From positions 496,001-560,000 of the forward strand of contig NZ_CP133261.1 in assembly GCF_030931715.1 (NCBI RefSeq): DNA of 64,000 bases, read 5' to 3'. How positions within the stretch are numbered: the first letter of the stretch is position 1; every line of letters begins with the position of its first letter. This DNA is from Tissierella sp. MB52-C2. Lineage in GTDB: Bacteria > Bacillota > Clostridia > Tissierellales > Tissierellaceae. Made by a program: the position numbers and the translations under genes. The notes beneath the pieces were generated by a model, which was not told the DNA's origin, searched no databases, and worked only from the letters and a program-made list of their open reading frames with translations. Of the stretch, positions 38,796-49,025 are shown in pieces.

Positions 38796-39131
38796 GTGGA
38801 AGCTAGAGCTATAGCCAAATATGTACGAATTTCACCACTAAAGGTAAATTTCATATGTAAAGAAATTAGAGGCAAACAAGTAGATGAAGCTTTATCAATT
38901 TTAAGATTCACACCTAAAAAAGGTGCTAGAGTTCTTGAAAAAGTACTAACGTCTGCAATTGCTAATGCTGAAAATAACTTCAATATGGATAGAGATAATC
39001 TTTATGTGGATAATGCCTATGCAAATGATGGTCCACATATGAAAAGATTTAGACCAAAAGCAAGAGGAATGGCTTATCCAATAATAAAGAGAAGTAGTCA
39101 CATAGGAGTAGTTGTAAAAGAAAGAGACTAG
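38796..39131 (+). CDS. rplV: 50S ribosomal protein L22
   Basis: The 111-residue tunnel protein shows [16 protein letters not shown], the [26 protein letters not shown] helix and the loop [24 protein letters not shown]. It starts at GTG 38796, 9 nt after AAGGAGGG. Confidence 0.96.
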   Translation: MEARAIAKYVRISPLKVNFICKEIRGKQVDEALSILRFTPKKGARVLEKVLTSAIANAENNFNMDRDNLYVDNAYANDGPHMKRFRPKARGMAYPIIKRSSHIGVVVKERD

Positions 39132-39148
39132 AAAAGGAGGGATAGTTA

Positions 39149-39817
39149 ATGGGTCAAAAGGTAAACCCACATGGATTAAGGGTCGGAATAATTAAAGATT
39201 GGGATTCAAAGTGGTATGCGGATAAGAAAACTTTTAATGAATACCTAATTGAAGATAATAAAATACGTGAATTTGTAAAGAAAAAATTATTTATTTCTGG
39301 TGTTTCCAAGATTGAAATTGAAAGAGCTGCTAACAGAGTTAAGGTTACGGTTCATACTGCTAAACCAGGAATGGTTATAGGTAAAGGTGGTTCAGGAGTA
39401 GAAGAATTAAGATTAAATCTTGAAAAATTAACGAAGAAATCTGTAGTTATAAATGTTGAAGAAATTAAGATTCCTGAATTAGATGCTCAATTAGTTGCTG
39501 AAAACATTGCTTCTCAACTTGAGAGAAGGGTTTCATTCAGAAGAGCAATGAAACAATCAATTCAAAGAACAATGAGAGCCGGTGGAAAAGGAATCAAAAC
39601 TTCAGTATCAGGAAGACTTGGCGGTGCAGATATGGCCAGAACTGAAGGATATAGTGAGGGAACAATACCTCTACAAACCTTAAGAGCAGACATAGATTAT
39701 GGTTTTGCAGAAGCAGATACTACTTATGGTAAGCTTGGAGTAAAAGTATGGTTATATAAGGGTGAAGTTCTTCCTACTAAGAAAGAAGAAAAAGCAAAGA
39801 ATACTGTGGGAGAATAA
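39149..39817 (+). CDS. rpsC: 30S ribosomal protein S3
   Basis: The 222-residue protein at the mRNA entry starts [27 protein letters not shown]. It carries the KH domain ([22 protein letters not shown]) and [47 protein letters not shown] lies upstream of ATG 39149. Confidence 0.97.
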   Translation: MGQKVNPHGLRVGIIKDWDSKWYADKKTFNEYLIEDNKIREFVKKKLFISGVSKIEIERAANRVKVTVHTAKPGMVIGKGGSGVEELRLNLEKLTKKSVVINVEEIKIPELDAQLVAENIASQLERRVSFRRAMKQSIQRTMRAGGKGIKTSVSGRLGGADMARTEGYSEGTIPLQTLRADIDYGFAEADTTYGKLGVKVWLYKGEVLPTKKEEKAKNTVGE

Positions 39818-39847
39818 TATAGATTCCGTAGGAAGGAGGAAATAAAA

Positions 39848-40291
39848 ATGTTAATGCCTAAAAGAGTAAAATATCGTAGAGTTCATAGAGGAAGAATGAA
39901 AGGTAAGGCAACTCGTGGTAATACAATTACTTACGGAGAGTTTGGATTACAAGCTCTAGAACCAACTTGGATTACTTCCAATCAAATAGAGGCTGCTAGA
40001 CGTGCTATGACAAGATACGTTAAAAGGGGCGGAAATATTTGGATAAAAGTGTTTCCAGATAAACCGATTACTGAAAAGCCAGCTGAAACTCGTATGGGTT
40101 CCGGAAAAGGTTCACCAGAATATTGGGTAGCAGTTGTTAAGCCAGGTAGAATTTTATTTGAAATGAGTGGAGTATCAGAAGAGGATGCTAGAGAAGCAAT
40201 GAGACTAGCTGCGAATAAATTGCCAATAAAGACAAAATTCGTTACTCGTGAGGATGCAGGAGAAAAGGGTGGTGAAGCTAATGAAGATTAA
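39848..40291 (+). CDS. rplP: 50S ribosomal protein L16
   Basis: The 147-residue protein shows [51 protein letters not shown] and [24 protein letters not shown]. It starts at ATG 39848, the family start, after GGAAGGAGG. Its last 11 nt overlap rpmC. Confidence 0.96.
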   Translation: MLMPKRVKYRRVHRGRMKGKATRGNTITYGEFGLQALEPTWITSNQIEAARRAMTRYVKRGGNIWIKVFPDKPITEKPAETRMGSGKGSPEYWVAVVKPGRILFEMSGVSEEDAREAMRLAANKLPIKTKFVTREDAGEKGGEANED

Positions 40292-40487
40292 AGAGGTACG
40301 CCAATTATCAGAAGCGGAATTAAATAATAAATTATCAGAACTTAAAACTGAATTATTTAACTTAAGATTTCAATTGGCTACTGGTCAATTAGACAATCCA
40401 TTAAGAATAAAAGCAGTAAGAAAAGATATAGCTCGTGTTAAAACAATAGTCAGGGAACGAGAACTAGGTATAGGAAAGGAGGTTTAA
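40281..40487 (+). CDS. rpmC: 50S ribosomal protein L29
   Basis: The 68-residue helical-hairpin protein shows [41 protein letters not shown] chose ATG 40281, preceded by AAGGGTGGTG in the rplP end; the longer frame from 40248 is inside rplP. It overlaps rplP by 11 nt. Confidence 0.95.
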   Translation: MKIKEVRQLSEAELNNKLSELKTELFNLRFQLATGQLDNPLRIKAVRKDIARVKTIVRERELGIGKEV

Positions 40488-40493
40488 TCTTAG

Positions 40494-40748
40494 ATGGAAA
40501 GAGGAAATCGTAAGGTTAGAATAGGCAATGTTGTAAGTGACAAAATGGATAAAACTATAGTTGTTGCTGTTGAAACTTTCGTAACACATCCTTTATATAA
40601 AAAACAAATCAGAAAAACCACTAAGTTTAAAGCTCATGATGAAAATAATGAGTGTGGAATCGGTGATGTTGTTAAAATAATGGAGACCAGACCGCTTAGT
40701 AAAGATAAAAGATGGAGATTAGTAAGTATAGTAGAAAAGGCTAAATAG
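40494..40748 (+). CDS. rpsQ: 30S ribosomal protein S17
   Basis: The 84-residue OB-fold protein shows [45 protein letters not shown] and [24 protein letters not shown] in the end of rpmC precedes ATG 40494. Confidence 0.97.
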   Translation: MERGNRKVRIGNVVSDKMDKTIVVAVETFVTHPLYKKQIRKTTKFKAHDENNECGIGDVVKIMETRPLSKDKRWRLVSIVEKAK

Positions 40749-40777
40749 TCTATTCAACTCAGAAGGGAGGTATTCGA

Positions 40778-41146
40778 ATGATTCAAACGGAAAGCCGTAT
40801 GAGAGTAGCTGATAATTCTGGTGCAAAAGAAGTATTGGTTATTAGAGTATTAGGTGGAACAAATAAAAAGTACGCAAGAGTTGGAGATATAGTAATTTGT
40901 ACTGTTAAAACAGCAACACCTGGTGGAGTTGTTAAAAAAGGTGATGTAGTTAAAGCAGTTGTTGTAAGAACAAAACATGGTGTTAGAAGAAATGATGGCT
41001 CTTATATCAAATTCGATGATAATGCAGCTGTTATTATAAAGGACGACAAAAACCCAGTAGGTACTCGTATATTTGGACCTGTTACAAGGGAACTTAGAAG
41101 CGGAAACTTTATGAAAATAATATCCTTAGCACCGGAAGTACTATAG
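40778..41146 (+). CDS. rplN: 50S ribosomal protein L14
   Basis: The 122-residue protein begins [27 protein letters not shown], with [26 protein letters not shown] and the C-terminal [13 protein letters not shown]. It sits at the subunit interface. AAGGGAGGT lies upstream of ATG 40778. Confidence 0.97.
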   Translation: MIQTESRMRVADNSGAKEVLVIRVLGGTNKKYARVGDIVICTVKTATPGGVVKKGDVVKAVVVRTKHGVRRNDGSYIKFDDNAAVIIKDDKNPVGTRIFGPVTRELRSGNFMKIISLAPEVL

Positions 41147-41161
41147 GAGGAGGTGTAGACT

Positions 41162-41476
41162 ATGCATGTAAAAAGTGGAGATACAGTAGTTGTTATCGCT
41201 GGAAAAGATAAAGGAAAAAAAGGAAAAGTATTAAGAGTATTTCCTAAAGAAAGTAAAGTAATAGTTGAAGGCGTAAACATGCTGACAAAACATAAAAAGC
41301 CACAAGGACCTACAGCTCCAGGCGGAATAGTAAAAATGGAAGGTCCAATAGATTCATCAAATGTAATGTATTTTTGTGACAAAGACAAAAAAGCAGTAAG
41401 AGTAGGACATAAAATATTAACAGATGGCAAAAAAGTAAGAGTTTGTAAAAAATGTGGAGAAGCTCTAGATAAATAA
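41162..41476 (+). CDS. rplX: 50S ribosomal protein L24
   Basis: The 104-residue assembly initiator has an N-terminal KOW motif (KSGDTVVVIAGKDKGKKGKVLRV). It also has NMLTKHKKPQGPTAPGGIVKMEGPI and a C-terminal CKKCGEAL pair. AGGAGGTG lies 6 nt before ATG 41162. Confidence 0.97.
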   Translation: MHVKSGDTVVVIAGKDKGKKGKVLRVFPKESKVIVEGVNMLTKHKKPQGPTAPGGIVKMEGPIDSSNVMYFCDKDKKAVRVGHKILTDGKKVRVCKKCGEALDK

Positions 41477-41502
41477 TTTAATGTAGAGAGGAGGTAATAG
41501 GA

Positions 41503-42045
41503 ATGGCTTCCAGATTAAAAGAAAAGTATAATGACGAAGTAGTAAATGCACTTATGGAAAAATTCCAATATAGAAACAAAATGGAAGTGCCAAAACTTGA
41601 AAAAGTGGTAATTAACATGGGTATCGGAGAGGCAAGAGACAACCCAAAATTACTTGAATCGGCAGTAAAAGAATTAGAAATTATTGCAGGACAAAAGCCA
41701 ATCGTAACTAAGGCTAAAAAATCAATAGCGAATTTTAAGCTACGTGAAGGTATGAATGTTGGTACTAAAGTTACTCTAAGAGGAGATAGAATGTACCACT
41801 TTTTAGATAAACTTATGAATATTGCATTACCAAGAGTTAGGGACTTTAGAGGTGTAAGTGCTACTTCCTTTGATGGTAGAGGCAATTATGCATTAGGAAT
41901 TAAAGAACAATTAATATTCCCTGAGATCGAATATGATAAAGTTGAAGCTATTAGAGGATTAGACATCATAATCGTAACTACAGCAAACACTGATGAAGAA
42001 GCGAAAGAATTCTTAGCACTAATGGGAATGCCCTTTAAAAAGTAA
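41503..42045 (+). CDS. rplE: 50S ribosomal protein L5
   Basis: The 180-residue 5S-rRNA-binding protein shows [53 protein letters not shown] and [28 protein letters not shown] precedes ATG 41503. Confidence 0.97.
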   Translation: MASRLKEKYNDEVVNALMEKFQYRNKMEVPKLEKVVINMGIGEARDNPKLLESAVKELEIIAGQKPIVTKAKKSIANFKLREGMNVGTKVTLRGDRMYHFLDKLMNIALPRVRDFRGVSATSFDGRGNYALGIKEQLIFPEIEYDKVEAIRGLDIIIVTTANTDEEAKEFLALMGMPFKK

Positions 42046-42062
42046 AGAAGGAGGGAAAGTTT

Positions 42063-42248
42063 TTGGCAAAGAAATCTATGGTTGTAAAACAACAAAGAAA
42101 ACAGAAATTCAGCAGTAGAGAATATAATAGATGTAAAATATGTGGAAGACCTCATGCTTATTTAAGAAAATATGGAATTTGCCGTATTTGTTTTAGAGAA
42201 TTAGCGTATAAAGGTCAAATACCTGGAGTTAAAAAAGCAAGCTGGTAG
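42063..42248 (+). CDS. rpsN: 30S ribosomal protein S14, zinc-binding type Z
   Basis: The 61-residue protein is the short type-Z form with CKIC at residues 24-27 and CRIC at 40-43 and the GYLRKYGIC-like core. It starts at TTG 42063 after AAGGAGGGAAAG. Some Gram-positives keep a second, zinc-free S14 elsewhere; none is in this window. Confidence 0.96.
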   Translation: MAKKSMVVKQQRKQKFSSREYNRCKICGRPHAYLRKYGICRICFRELAYKGQIPGVKKASW

Positions 42249-42279
42249 TAAGAAGTATATGAAAGGAGGTAGCTAAATT

Positions 42280-42675
42280 ATGATGACAGACCCAATTGCG
42301 GATATGTTAACGAGAATAAGAAATGGGAACAATGCAAAGCATGATTCTGTTGATATTCCTGCTTCAAATATAAAAAAGGAATTAGCTCAAATCCTGCTAA
42401 ATGAAGGATTTATAAAAGGCTTTGATGTTATAGATGATACGAAACAAGGTATTATAAGAGTAGATTTAAAATATGGAAAACATAATGAGAAAGTTATATC
42501 TGGAATTAAGAGAATTTCTAAGCCAGGACTTAGAGTTTATGTAAAATCTGATGAAGTTCCAAGAGTATTAGGTGGTCTTGGAATAGCAATACTTTCTACT
42601 TCTAGCGGTATAATGACTGATAAAGTTGCTAGAAAAGAAGGCGTGGGCGGAGAAGTTATTTGTTACGTATGGTAA
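42280..42675 (+). CDS. rpsH: 30S ribosomal protein S8
   Basis: The 131-residue protein shows [25 protein letters not shown]-like and [48 protein letters not shown]. In E. coli S8 is the spc-operon repressor. The start at ATG 42280 is 9 nt after GGAGGT; ATG 42283 is possible. Confidence 0.97.
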   Translation: MMTDPIADMLTRIRNGNNAKHDSVDIPASNIKKELAQILLNEGFIKGFDVIDDTKQGIIRVDLKYGKHNEKVISGIKRISKPGLRVYVKSDEVPRVLGGLGIAILSTSSGIMTDKVARKEGVGGEVICYVW

Positions 42676-42708
42676 TAAATAGCTAAATTACGTGAAGGAG
42701 GTGCACTC

Positions 42709-43248
42709 ATGTCAAGAATAGGATTAAAACCAATTAATATTCCAAGTGGCGTGGAAATCAAAATAAATGACAACAATATAGTTGAAGTAAAGGGTCCTAA
42801 GGGACAATTATCTGAGAAAATAAGTTCAGATATGGAAATCAAAATAGAAGATGGTGTGCTAACAGTTGCTAGACCAACTGATAATAAAAAACATAGATCT
42901 TTACATGGTTTATCAAGAACCTTAATTTCAAATATGATAGTAGGAGTTACAGAAGGCTACTCAAAATCTTTAGAAATCGAAGGTACTGGATATAGAGCTG
43001 CAAAACAAGGAAAGAAATTAGTATTAACTTTAGGATATTCACATCCAGTAGAATTAGAAGATCCTCAAGGGATTGAAGTAGAAGTACCTGCAACTAACAA
43101 AATTATAGTTAAAGGTATAAATAAACAACAAGTAGGAAACTATGCAGCTAACATAAGAGCGTTTAGAAAACCTGAGCCTTACAAAGGAAAAGGTATTAGA
43201 TATAGTAACGAAATAGTTAGACGTAAGGTTGGTAAGACTGGTAAGTAG
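42709..43248 (+). CDS. rplF: 50S ribosomal protein L6
   Basis: The 179-residue protein shows [31 protein letters not shown], the central [42 protein letters not shown] and the C-terminal [37 protein letters not shown] precedes ATG 42709. Confidence 0.97.
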   Translation: MSRIGLKPINIPSGVEIKINDNNIVEVKGPKGQLSEKISSDMEIKIEDGVLTVARPTDNKKHRSLHGLSRTLISNMIVGVTEGYSKSLEIEGTGYRAAKQGKKLVLTLGYSHPVELEDPQGIEVEVPATNKIIVKGINKQQVGNYAANIRAFRKPEPYKGKGIRYSNEIVRRKVGKTGK

Positions 43249-43264
43249 AAGGGAGTGAAAATAC

Positions 43265-43627
43265 GTGTTAAAAAAGATAAATAGAAATGAAAATAGAAAA
43301 GCAAGACACATAAGAGTAAGAAAAAAAATCAATGGCACTCCTGAAAGACCAAGACTTACTATTTATAGGAGTGGAAACCATATTTATGCTCAAATAATTG
43401 ATGACTCAATAGGAAATACACTAGTTTCAGCTTCCACATTAGATAAATCTCTAAATCTTACTTCTACAAAAAACAAAGAAGCTGCAAAATATGTTGGAGA
43501 ATCTATCGCTAAAAAAGCACTAGAAAAAGGATTTTCTGAAGTAGTGTTTGATAGAAGCGGTTATATTTATCATGGAAGAATAAAGGAACTTGCAGAAGCT
43601 GCAAGAGAAGCTGGACTTAAGTTCTAA
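43265..43627 (+). CDS. rplR: 50S ribosomal protein L18
   Basis: The 120-residue 5S-rRNA-binding protein shows [37 protein letters not shown] and [29 protein letters not shown]. It starts at GTG 43265, with AGAAGGGAGTG upstream. Confidence 0.96.
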   Translation: MLKKINRNENRKARHIRVRKKINGTPERPRLTIYRSGNHIYAQIIDDSIGNTLVSASTLDKSLNLTSTKNKEAAKYVGESIAKKALEKGFSEVVFDRSGYIYHGRIKELAEAAREAGLKF

Positions 43628-43644
43628 TAGAAGGAGGGGAATCA

Positions 43645-44151
43645 ATGGAACGTTCATATAAAGACGGAAGTGAATTAGAATTACAAGAAAGAGTTGTTAG
43701 TATCAACCGTGTTACTAAAGTTGTTAAAGGTGGTAGAAACTTTAGATTTAGTGCTTTAGTGGTTGTTGGAGACGAAAATGGTAATGTTGGAGTAGGAATG
43801 GCTAAAGCATTAGAAGTACCGGAAGCTATTAGAAAAGCTATTCAAGATGCTAAAAAACATATAATATCAGTTCCTCTTGTTGGAACTACAATACCACACG
43901 AAATAATTGGAGAATTTGGAGCAGGTAGAGTATTATTAAAACCATCTAAAGAAGGTACGGGAGTTATTGCTGGTGGAGCAGTTCGTGCTGTATGTGAGTT
44001 AGCTGGTATTAGAGATATAAGAACAAAATGTTTAGGAACTAACAATCCAAGAAACGTAGTTAACGCTACAATGGCTGCACTTGAAGGACTAAAAAGAGCA
44101 GAAGATGTTGCACGATTAAGAGGAAAGACTGTAGAAGAAATATTAGGATAG
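43645..44151 (+). CDS. rpsE: 30S ribosomal protein S5
   Basis: The 168-residue protein shows [40 protein letters not shown] (double-stranded RNA-binding domain, fidelity region) and [52 protein letters not shown] precedes ATG 43645. Confidence 0.97.
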   Translation: MERSYKDGSELELQERVVSINRVTKVVKGGRNFRFSALVVVGDENGNVGVGMAKALEVPEAIRKAIQDAKKHIISVPLVGTTIPHEIIGEFGAGRVLLKPSKEGTGVIAGGAVRAVCELAGIRDIRTKCLGTNNPRNVVNATMAALEGLKRAEDVARLRGKTVEEILG

Positions 44152-44163
44152 GGGGGATTTAAA

Positions 44164-44340
44164 GTGACTATGATCAAAATTAAATTGGTTAAAAGCCCTA
44201 TCGGCAAAACTGAAAAACACAGAAGAACCATAGAGGCTCTTGGATTAAGAAAAATTGGTCAGGTAGTGGAAAAGAATGATACCCCACAAATAAGAGGTAT
44301 GATACATCAAGTAGACTACATGGTTGAAATAGTAGATTAA
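44164..44340 (+). CDS. rpmD: 50S ribosomal protein L30
   Basis: The 58-residue protein reads [19 protein letters not shown]..., then [21 protein letters not shown] and a C-terminal [10 protein letters not shown] chose GTG 44164 after GGGGGGA; ATG 44170 is possible but further from the site. It lies in the normal position between rpsE and rplO. Confidence 0.93.
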   Translation: MTMIKIKLVKSPIGKTEKHRRTIEALGLRKIGQVVEKNDTPQIRGMIHQVDYMVEIVD

Positions 44341-44359
44341 GCAAAAAGGAGGTGTACCC

Positions 44360-44809
44360 ATGAAACTAAATGATTTAAGACCAAATGCTGGTGGAGGAAG
44401 CAAACCTAAGAAGAGACTTGGTAGAGGTATTGGTTCTGGTCTTGGTAAGACTTCTGGAAAAGGACATAAAGGTCAAAATGCGAGATCAGGTGGTGGAGTT
44501 AGACCAGGCTTTGAAGGTGGTCAAATGCCACTATTTAGAAGAATTCCAAAGCGTGGATTTACTAATATATTTGCAAAAGAATATGCTATAGTAAATATTG
44601 AAGAATTAAAGATATTCCCAGAGAATACAGTTGTTACTCCTGAGCTTTTATTTAGCGAAGGCATAGTTAAAAGAGGAAAAGCAAAAGATGGAGTTAAGAT
44701 ACTAGGAGACGGAGAGATTAGCATCAAGCTTACTGTACAGGCGCAAAAATTTAGTAAAACTGCCGCTGAGAAGATTGAAGCTGCAGGAGGAAAGGTAGAG
44801 GTGATATAG
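44360..44809 (+). CDS. rplO: 50S ribosomal protein L15
   Basis: The 149-residue protein has the Gly/Lys/Arg-rich N-terminus ([67 protein letters not shown]) and the C-terminal [31 protein letters not shown] lies upstream of ATG 44360. The next base after its stop begins secY. Confidence 0.96.
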   Translation: MKLNDLRPNAGGGSKPKKRLGRGIGSGLGKTSGKGHKGQNARSGGGVRPGFEGGQMPLFRRIPKRGFTNIFAKEYAIVNIEELKIFPENTVVTPELLFSEGIVKRGKAKDGVKILGDGEISIKLTVQAQKFSKTAAEKIEAAGGKVEVI

Positions 44810-46084
44810 ATGCTTTCAACCTTGAGGAATGCCTGGAGGATACCTGAGATTAGAAAAAAGCTTATATTCACATTATTAATGTTATTAGTTTTTAGACTGG
44901 GATCTAGTATACCAGTACCATATATGAATAAGGCCATTATAGCAGATTTATTTGAGAAATCTAGAGGCGGAATATTAGAATTTCTTGATTTAATGGGCGG
45001 TGGAACCTTTAGTAACTTTAGTATATTTGCTACCAATATTTATCCGTATATTACTGCATCAATAGTAATTCAACTTCTTACTATAGCTATTCCTAGATTA
45101 GAAGAACTAGCTAAAGAAGGAGAAGAAGGTAAAAGGAAAATGACAAAGTATACTAGATATACTGCTATTGGTTTGTCATTAATTCAGGCCATAGGATATA
45201 CATTTGGATTATTTAGTACTGCATTAGAAAGTACTAATGCGCTACAAAATGTAATTGTAATAATCACTATGGTAGCTGGTACTGCATTCTTAATGTGGTT
45301 AGGAGATATGATAACTGAAAAAGGAATAGGAAATGGTATATCTCTTATTATCTTTATAGGTATAATATCTAAACTACCTAAAGACTTAATAAATACATTT
45401 AATCTAGTTAGAATAGGAGAATTAAATATAATAAAAGTACTTATCTTCGGTCTAGTATTTTTATTTATAATAGCTTTTGTAGTTGCTTTACAAGAAGGGG
45501 AAAGAAGAATTACTGTTCAATATGCAAAAAGAGTAGTGGGCAGAAAGATGTATGGTGGTCAAAGTACGCATATACCTGTTAAAGTATCAATGGCAGGAGT
45601 AATGCCTGTAATCTTTGCATCATCTTTACTTGCATTTCCTCAGACAATTGCACTATTTACAAAAGGAGCTCCTTCAGAGTGGATAACTAAATGGTTAACA
45701 CCACAAGGAAATATTGGAATTTGGATATATTCTATACTAAATATAGCATTGATTATGTTCTTTACGTATTTCTATACAGCTATTCAATTTAATACTGTAG
45801 AATATGCAAAGAATTTACAACAAAATGGTGGATTTATTCCAGGAATTAGACCAGGGAGACCAACATCAGAACATTTAAATAAAGTTGTAAGTAGAATTAC
45901 ATTTGTTGGTGGATTAGCTTTAGCAGTTTTAGCATCCTTACCAATTATTTTATCTAAGATATTTGCAATGAACGTTAATTTCGGTGGAACAGCTATAATA
46001 ATCGTTGTAGGTGTTGCATTAGAAACAGTTAAACAAATGGAAGCTCAAATGTTAATGAGACACTATAAAGGATTTTTAAATTAA
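44810..46084 (+). CDS. secY: Preprotein translocase subunit SecY
   Basis: The 424-residue channel protein has about ten hydrophobic helices and SecY signatures: RNAWRIPEIRKKLIFTLLMLLVFRLGSSIPVPYMN at the start, GGTFSNFSIFATNIYPYITASIVIQLL and ITVQYAKRVVGRKMYGGQSTHIPVKVSMAGVMPVIFASSLL. It forms the SecYE(G) translocon; secE is at 19756. It starts directly after the rplO stop, with GGTAGAGGTGATA in rplO as its binding site. Confidence 0.97.
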   Translation: MLSTLRNAWRIPEIRKKLIFTLLMLLVFRLGSSIPVPYMNKAIIADLFEKSRGGILEFLDLMGGGTFSNFSIFATNIYPYITASIVIQLLTIAIPRLEELAKEGEEGKRKMTKYTRYTAIGLSLIQAIGYTFGLFSTALESTNALQNVIVIITMVAGTAFLMWLGDMITEKGIGNGISLIIFIGIISKLPKDLINTFNLVRIGELNIIKVLIFGLVFLFIIAFVVALQEGERRITVQYAKRVVGRKMYGGQSTHIPVKVSMAGVMPVIFASSLLAFPQTIALFTKGAPSEWITKWLTPQGNIGIWIYSILNIALIMFFTYFYTAIQFNTVEYAKNLQQNGGFIPGIRPGRPTSEHLNKVVSRITFVGGLALAVLASLPIILSKIFAMNVNFGGTAIIIVVGVALETVKQMEAQMLMRHYKGFLN

Positions 46085-46103
46085 ACTATAGGAGATGATT
46101 CTT

Positions 46104-46751
46104 GTGAGATTGATTTTATTAGGGCCACCTGGCGTAGGTAAAGGTACTCAAGCATCAGCTATAGTTAAAAAATATAATATACCACATATTTCAACAGGAG
46201 ATATATTCAGAGCTAACATAAAAGAAGGCACTGAATTAGGTATGAAGGCTAAAGAATATATGGATAAAGGCCTTTTAGTTTCGGATGAACTTGTGGTTTC
46301 AATTGTTAAAGATAGATTAACTAAAGAAGATTGTGAAAAAGGTTTTCTTTTAGACGGATTTCCAAGAACTATCAATCAAGCAGAAACTTTAGACAAAGAA
46401 CTTACAAAAATGGGTATAAAACTTGATAAAGTTGTTAATATTGATGCAGATAAGGAAATTTTAATAGAGAGAGCTGTTGGTAGAAGAATCTGTAAAACAT
46501 GCGGTGCTTCCTACCATATTAGATTTAATCCACCTAAAGTTGAAAATGTATGTGATATAGATGGTGGAGAACTATTCCAAAGAGACGATGACACTCATGA
46601 AACAGTTTCTACGAGAATAGAGGTATATCTAAATCAAACACAACCTTTAATTGATTATTATGAAGAAAAAGGGTTAATACTTAATGTAGATGGGACTAAA
46701 CCCATAAACCAAGTATATGAAACTATAGTAGAAGCTTTAGGAAGTAAGTAA
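46104..46751 (+). CDS. adk: Adenylate kinase
   Basis: The 215-residue kinase (AMP + ATP = 2 ADP) has P-loop GPPGVGKGTQ, the AMP-binding DGFPRT, and a zinc LID with CKTC...C and Asp as fourth ligand (CDID). This Cys3-Asp site is typical of Gram-positive long adenylate kinases. I chose GTG 46104 (VRLILLGPPGVGKG) with GGAG 9 nt upstream; ATG 46095 lies against the site. The usual downstream map gene is absent. Confidence 0.95.
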   Translation: MRLILLGPPGVGKGTQASAIVKKYNIPHISTGDIFRANIKEGTELGMKAKEYMDKGLLVSDELVVSIVKDRLTKEDCEKGFLLDGFPRTINQAETLDKELTKMGIKLDKVVNIDADKEILIERAVGRRICKTCGASYHIRFNPPKVENVCDIDGGELFQRDDDTHETVSTRIEVYLNQTQPLIDYYEEKGLILNVDGTKPINQVYETIVEALGSK

Positions 46752-46752
46752 T

Positions 46753-46773
46753 GAGAAAGGCATAGCCTTTCTC
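46753..46773 (+). promoter_or_regulatory. Hairpin between adk and the KOW gene
   Basis: GAGAAAGG / CCTTTCTC with loop CATAG, overlapping the adk end, with no T tract. It may mark the place where the spc cluster transcript is processed. Confidence 0.5.
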
Positions 46774-46822
46774 TAAAGGAACCAGCGGTTTAAATAAGCT
46801 ATTATAAAGAGGTGAATTTATA

Positions 46823-47104
46823 ATGGATTTAAGTGACGACGTAGCCATTGGTCAAGTGGTTAAGTCGAGGGCTGGAAGGGATAAAGGTAAGGTTTTCTTA
46901 GTACTAGAAGTAATAGACAATCAGAATGTATTGATTGTAGATGGTAATTTAAGAAAGCTTGACAATCCAAAACAGAAGAAGTTAAAACATTTAATTGTTT
47001 ATAATACGGTTTTATCCGAGTTAGGGTATAAGTTAGAAAATAAAATTAAGATAAATAATGCATATATTCGAAAATTATTAGAACCTTTTAACAAGGATTT
47101 CTAA
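46823..47104 (+). CDS. KOW-domain RNA-binding protein (L14e-like)
   Basis: The 93-residue protein starts with a KOW/SH3-like domain (IGQVVKSRAGRDKGKVFLVLEVIDNQNVLIVDGNLRKLDNPKQKKLKHL) followed by a basic C-terminus. It resembles the ribosomal L14e/L27e-type family that clostridia carry between adk/map and infA. A ribosome- or RNA-related role follows from the fold and the neighbours but is not established. AGAGGTGAAT precedes ATG 46823. Confidence 0.85.
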   Translation: MDLSDDVAIGQVVKSRAGRDKGKVFLVLEVIDNQNVLIVDGNLRKLDNPKQKKLKHLIVYNTVLSELGYKLENKIKINNAYIRKLLEPFNKDF

Positions 47105-47134
47105 ATTTGCTTGAACAGGAGGTTAAAAAACCTA

Positions 47135-47353
47135 ATGTCTAAATCTGATATTATTGAAGTTGAAGGTACAGTAGTAGATGCTTTACCTAATGCTATTTTT
47201 AAAGTAAAACTGGAAAATGGTCACGAAATATTAGCCCATATTTCTGGAAAATTAAGGATGAATTATATAAGGATACTTCCTGGAGATAAGGTAACAGTGG
47301 AACTGTCACCCTACGACTTAACTAGAGGTAGAATAACCTGGCGAAACAAGTAG
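47135..47353 (+). CDS. infA: Translation initiation factor IF-1
   Basis: The 72-residue OB-fold factor shows [71 protein letters not shown] chose ATG 47135, with AGGAGGT upstream; the frame opens earlier at TTG 47111 but the extension is not homologous. Confidence 0.97.
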   Translation: MSKSDIIEVEGTVVDALPNAIFKVKLENGHEILAHISGKLRMNYIRILPGDKVTVELSPYDLTRGRITWRNK

Positions 47354-47369
47354 CATAGGAGGGAATTAA

Positions 47370-47483
47370 ATGAAAGTAAGACCATCAGTTAAAAAGATAT
47401 GTGAAAAATGTAAAATAATCAAAAGACATGGAAAAGTCATGGTTATTTGTGAAAATCCAAGACATAAGCAAAAACAAGGTTAG
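47370..47483 (+). CDS. rpmJ: 50S ribosomal protein L36
   Basis: The 37-residue zinc-ribbon protein reads [15 protein letters not shown]... with C11, C14, C27 and H32 as zinc ligands ([10 protein letters not shown] end). AGGAGGGA precedes ATG 47370. The position between infA and rpsM is canonical. Confidence 0.96.
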   Translation: MKVRPSVKKICEKCKIIKRHGKVMVICENPRHKQKQG

Positions 47484-47535
47484 TAAATTAAGTGGCTGCT
47501 TTTGTGATGAATTATATTAGGAGGTGTAAACATTA

Positions 47536-47898
47536 ATGGCCAGAATAGCAGGTGTTGACTTACCAAGAGATAAAAGAATTGAGATTGGTTTAACATATAT
47601 ATTTGGTATTGGTAGACCAAGAGCAAATGAAATATTATCAAAAGCTGGTGTTAATCCAAATACTAGAGTAAAAGACTTAACAGAATCTGAAGTAGCAAGT
47701 TTAAGAGCTGTTATAGACGGTTACCATGTAGAGGGTGACTTAAGAAGAGAAATAGCTTTAAACATAAAGAGACTTAGAGAAATCAATTGTTACAGAGGAG
47801 TTAGACATAGAAGAGGACTTCCAGTAAGAGGTCAAAGAACTAAGACTAATGCAAGAACTAGAAAAGGTCCAAAAAGACTTGTATCTAAGAAGAAGTAG
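47536..47898 (+). CDS. rpsM: 30S ribosomal protein S13
   Basis: The 120-residue protein shows [25 protein letters not shown] and [36 protein letters not shown] lies upstream of ATG 47536. It opens the alpha cluster. Confidence 0.97.
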   Translation: MARIAGVDLPRDKRIEIGLTYIFGIGRPRANEILSKAGVNPNTRVKDLTESEVASLRAVIDGYHVEGDLRREIALNIKRLREINCYRGVRHRRGLPVRGQRTKTNARTRKGPKRLVSKKK

Positions 47899-47917
47899 GT
47901 AAAGGAGGGGAAACTAA

Positions 47918-48316
47918 GTGGCAGCTAAAAAAGGCAAAGTGACTCGTGTTAGAAGAAGAGAACGTAAGAATATAGAAAGAGGTCAAGCACATATCTCATC
48001 AACATTTAACAATACAATGGTTACATTGACAGACTTACAAGGTAATGTATTGTCATGGGCTAGTGCAGGACAATTAGGTTTTAGAGGTTCAAGAAAATCT
48101 ACTCCTTTCGCAGCACAGCAAGCAGCTGAAGAAGCAGCTAAAAAAGCTATGGAACACGGATTAAAGAGTGTAGAAGTATTTGTTAAAGGACCTGGTTCTG
48201 GAAGAGAAGCGGCGATTAGGTCATTACAAGCAACAGGATTAGAAGTAAATATGATTAAAGATGTTACTCCTATTCCTCACAATGGTTGTAGACCACCAAA
48301 ACGTAGAAGAGTATAA
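47918..48316 (+). CDS. rpsK: 30S ribosomal protein S11
   Basis: The 132-residue platform protein shows [60 protein letters not shown] and [11 protein letters not shown]. It starts at GTG 47918, 8 nt after AAGGAGGGG. Confidence 0.97.
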   Translation: MAAKKGKVTRVRRRERKNIERGQAHISSTFNNTMVTLTDLQGNVLSWASAGQLGFRGSRKSTPFAAQQAAEEAAKKAMEHGLKSVEVFVKGPGSGREAAIRSLQATGLEVNMIKDVTPIPHNGCRPPKRRRV

Positions 48317-48333
48317 TAGGAGGTGTAAAATAC

Positions 48334-48957
48334 ATGGCAAGATATACAGGTCCAGTTTGTAGATTATGTCGTAGAGAAGGTATGAAACTTTTTCTTAAAG
48401 GAGATAAATGTTATACTGAACAATGTGGAATAACTAGAAGAAACTATGCTCCAGGACAACACGGACAATCAAGAAAGAAAGTAACAGAATATGGAATGCA
48501 GCTTAGAGAGAAACAAAAAGTTCGTAGATTCTATGGAATTTCCGAATCTCAAATGGTTAAATATTTCTTAATGGCAGATAAAGCTAAAGGAATCACGGGT
48601 GAAAATTTACTTAGATTACTTGAACTAAGATTAGATAATGTAGTATATAGAATGGGTTTTGCATCATCAAGAGCAGAAGCAAGACAATTAGTTACACATG
48701 GTCATTTTTTAGTTAATGGTTCTAAAGTAGATATTCCATCTGTAATTCTTTCAGTGGGAGATACAATTCAAATAAAAGAAAAATCAAGAAGTAGTGAAAA
48801 AGTAAAATCACTAATTGAAAATCACAATGGCAACACTGTTAAATGGATAAGTGTGGATCTTGATCAATTTAAGGGTAGCATAGTAACTGAACCAGCTAGA
48901 GAAGATATAGATATACCAGTAGAAGAACACTTAATCGTTGAGTTATATTCTAAATAA
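48334..48957 (+). CDS. rpsD: 30S ribosomal protein S4, zinc-binding form
   Basis: The 207-residue protein has C9, C12, C26 and C31 as a zinc site and the S4 domain ([31 protein letters not shown]). S4 is the translational repressor of the alpha operon in E. coli. AGGAGGTG precedes ATG 48334. Confidence 0.97.
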   Translation: MARYTGPVCRLCRREGMKLFLKGDKCYTEQCGITRRNYAPGQHGQSRKKVTEYGMQLREKQKVRRFYGISESQMVKYFLMADKAKGITGENLLRLLELRLDNVVYRMGFASSRAEARQLVTHGHFLVNGSKVDIPSVILSVGDTIQIKEKSRSSEKVKSLIENHNGNTVKWISVDLDQFKGSIVTEPAREDIDIPVEEHLIVELYSK

Positions 48958-49025
48958 TAGTATTCATAACAAAATCAGTTGCCCTCGTACTTTAACAAAC
49001 CAAATTTTAAGGAGGGTTAATGTTA

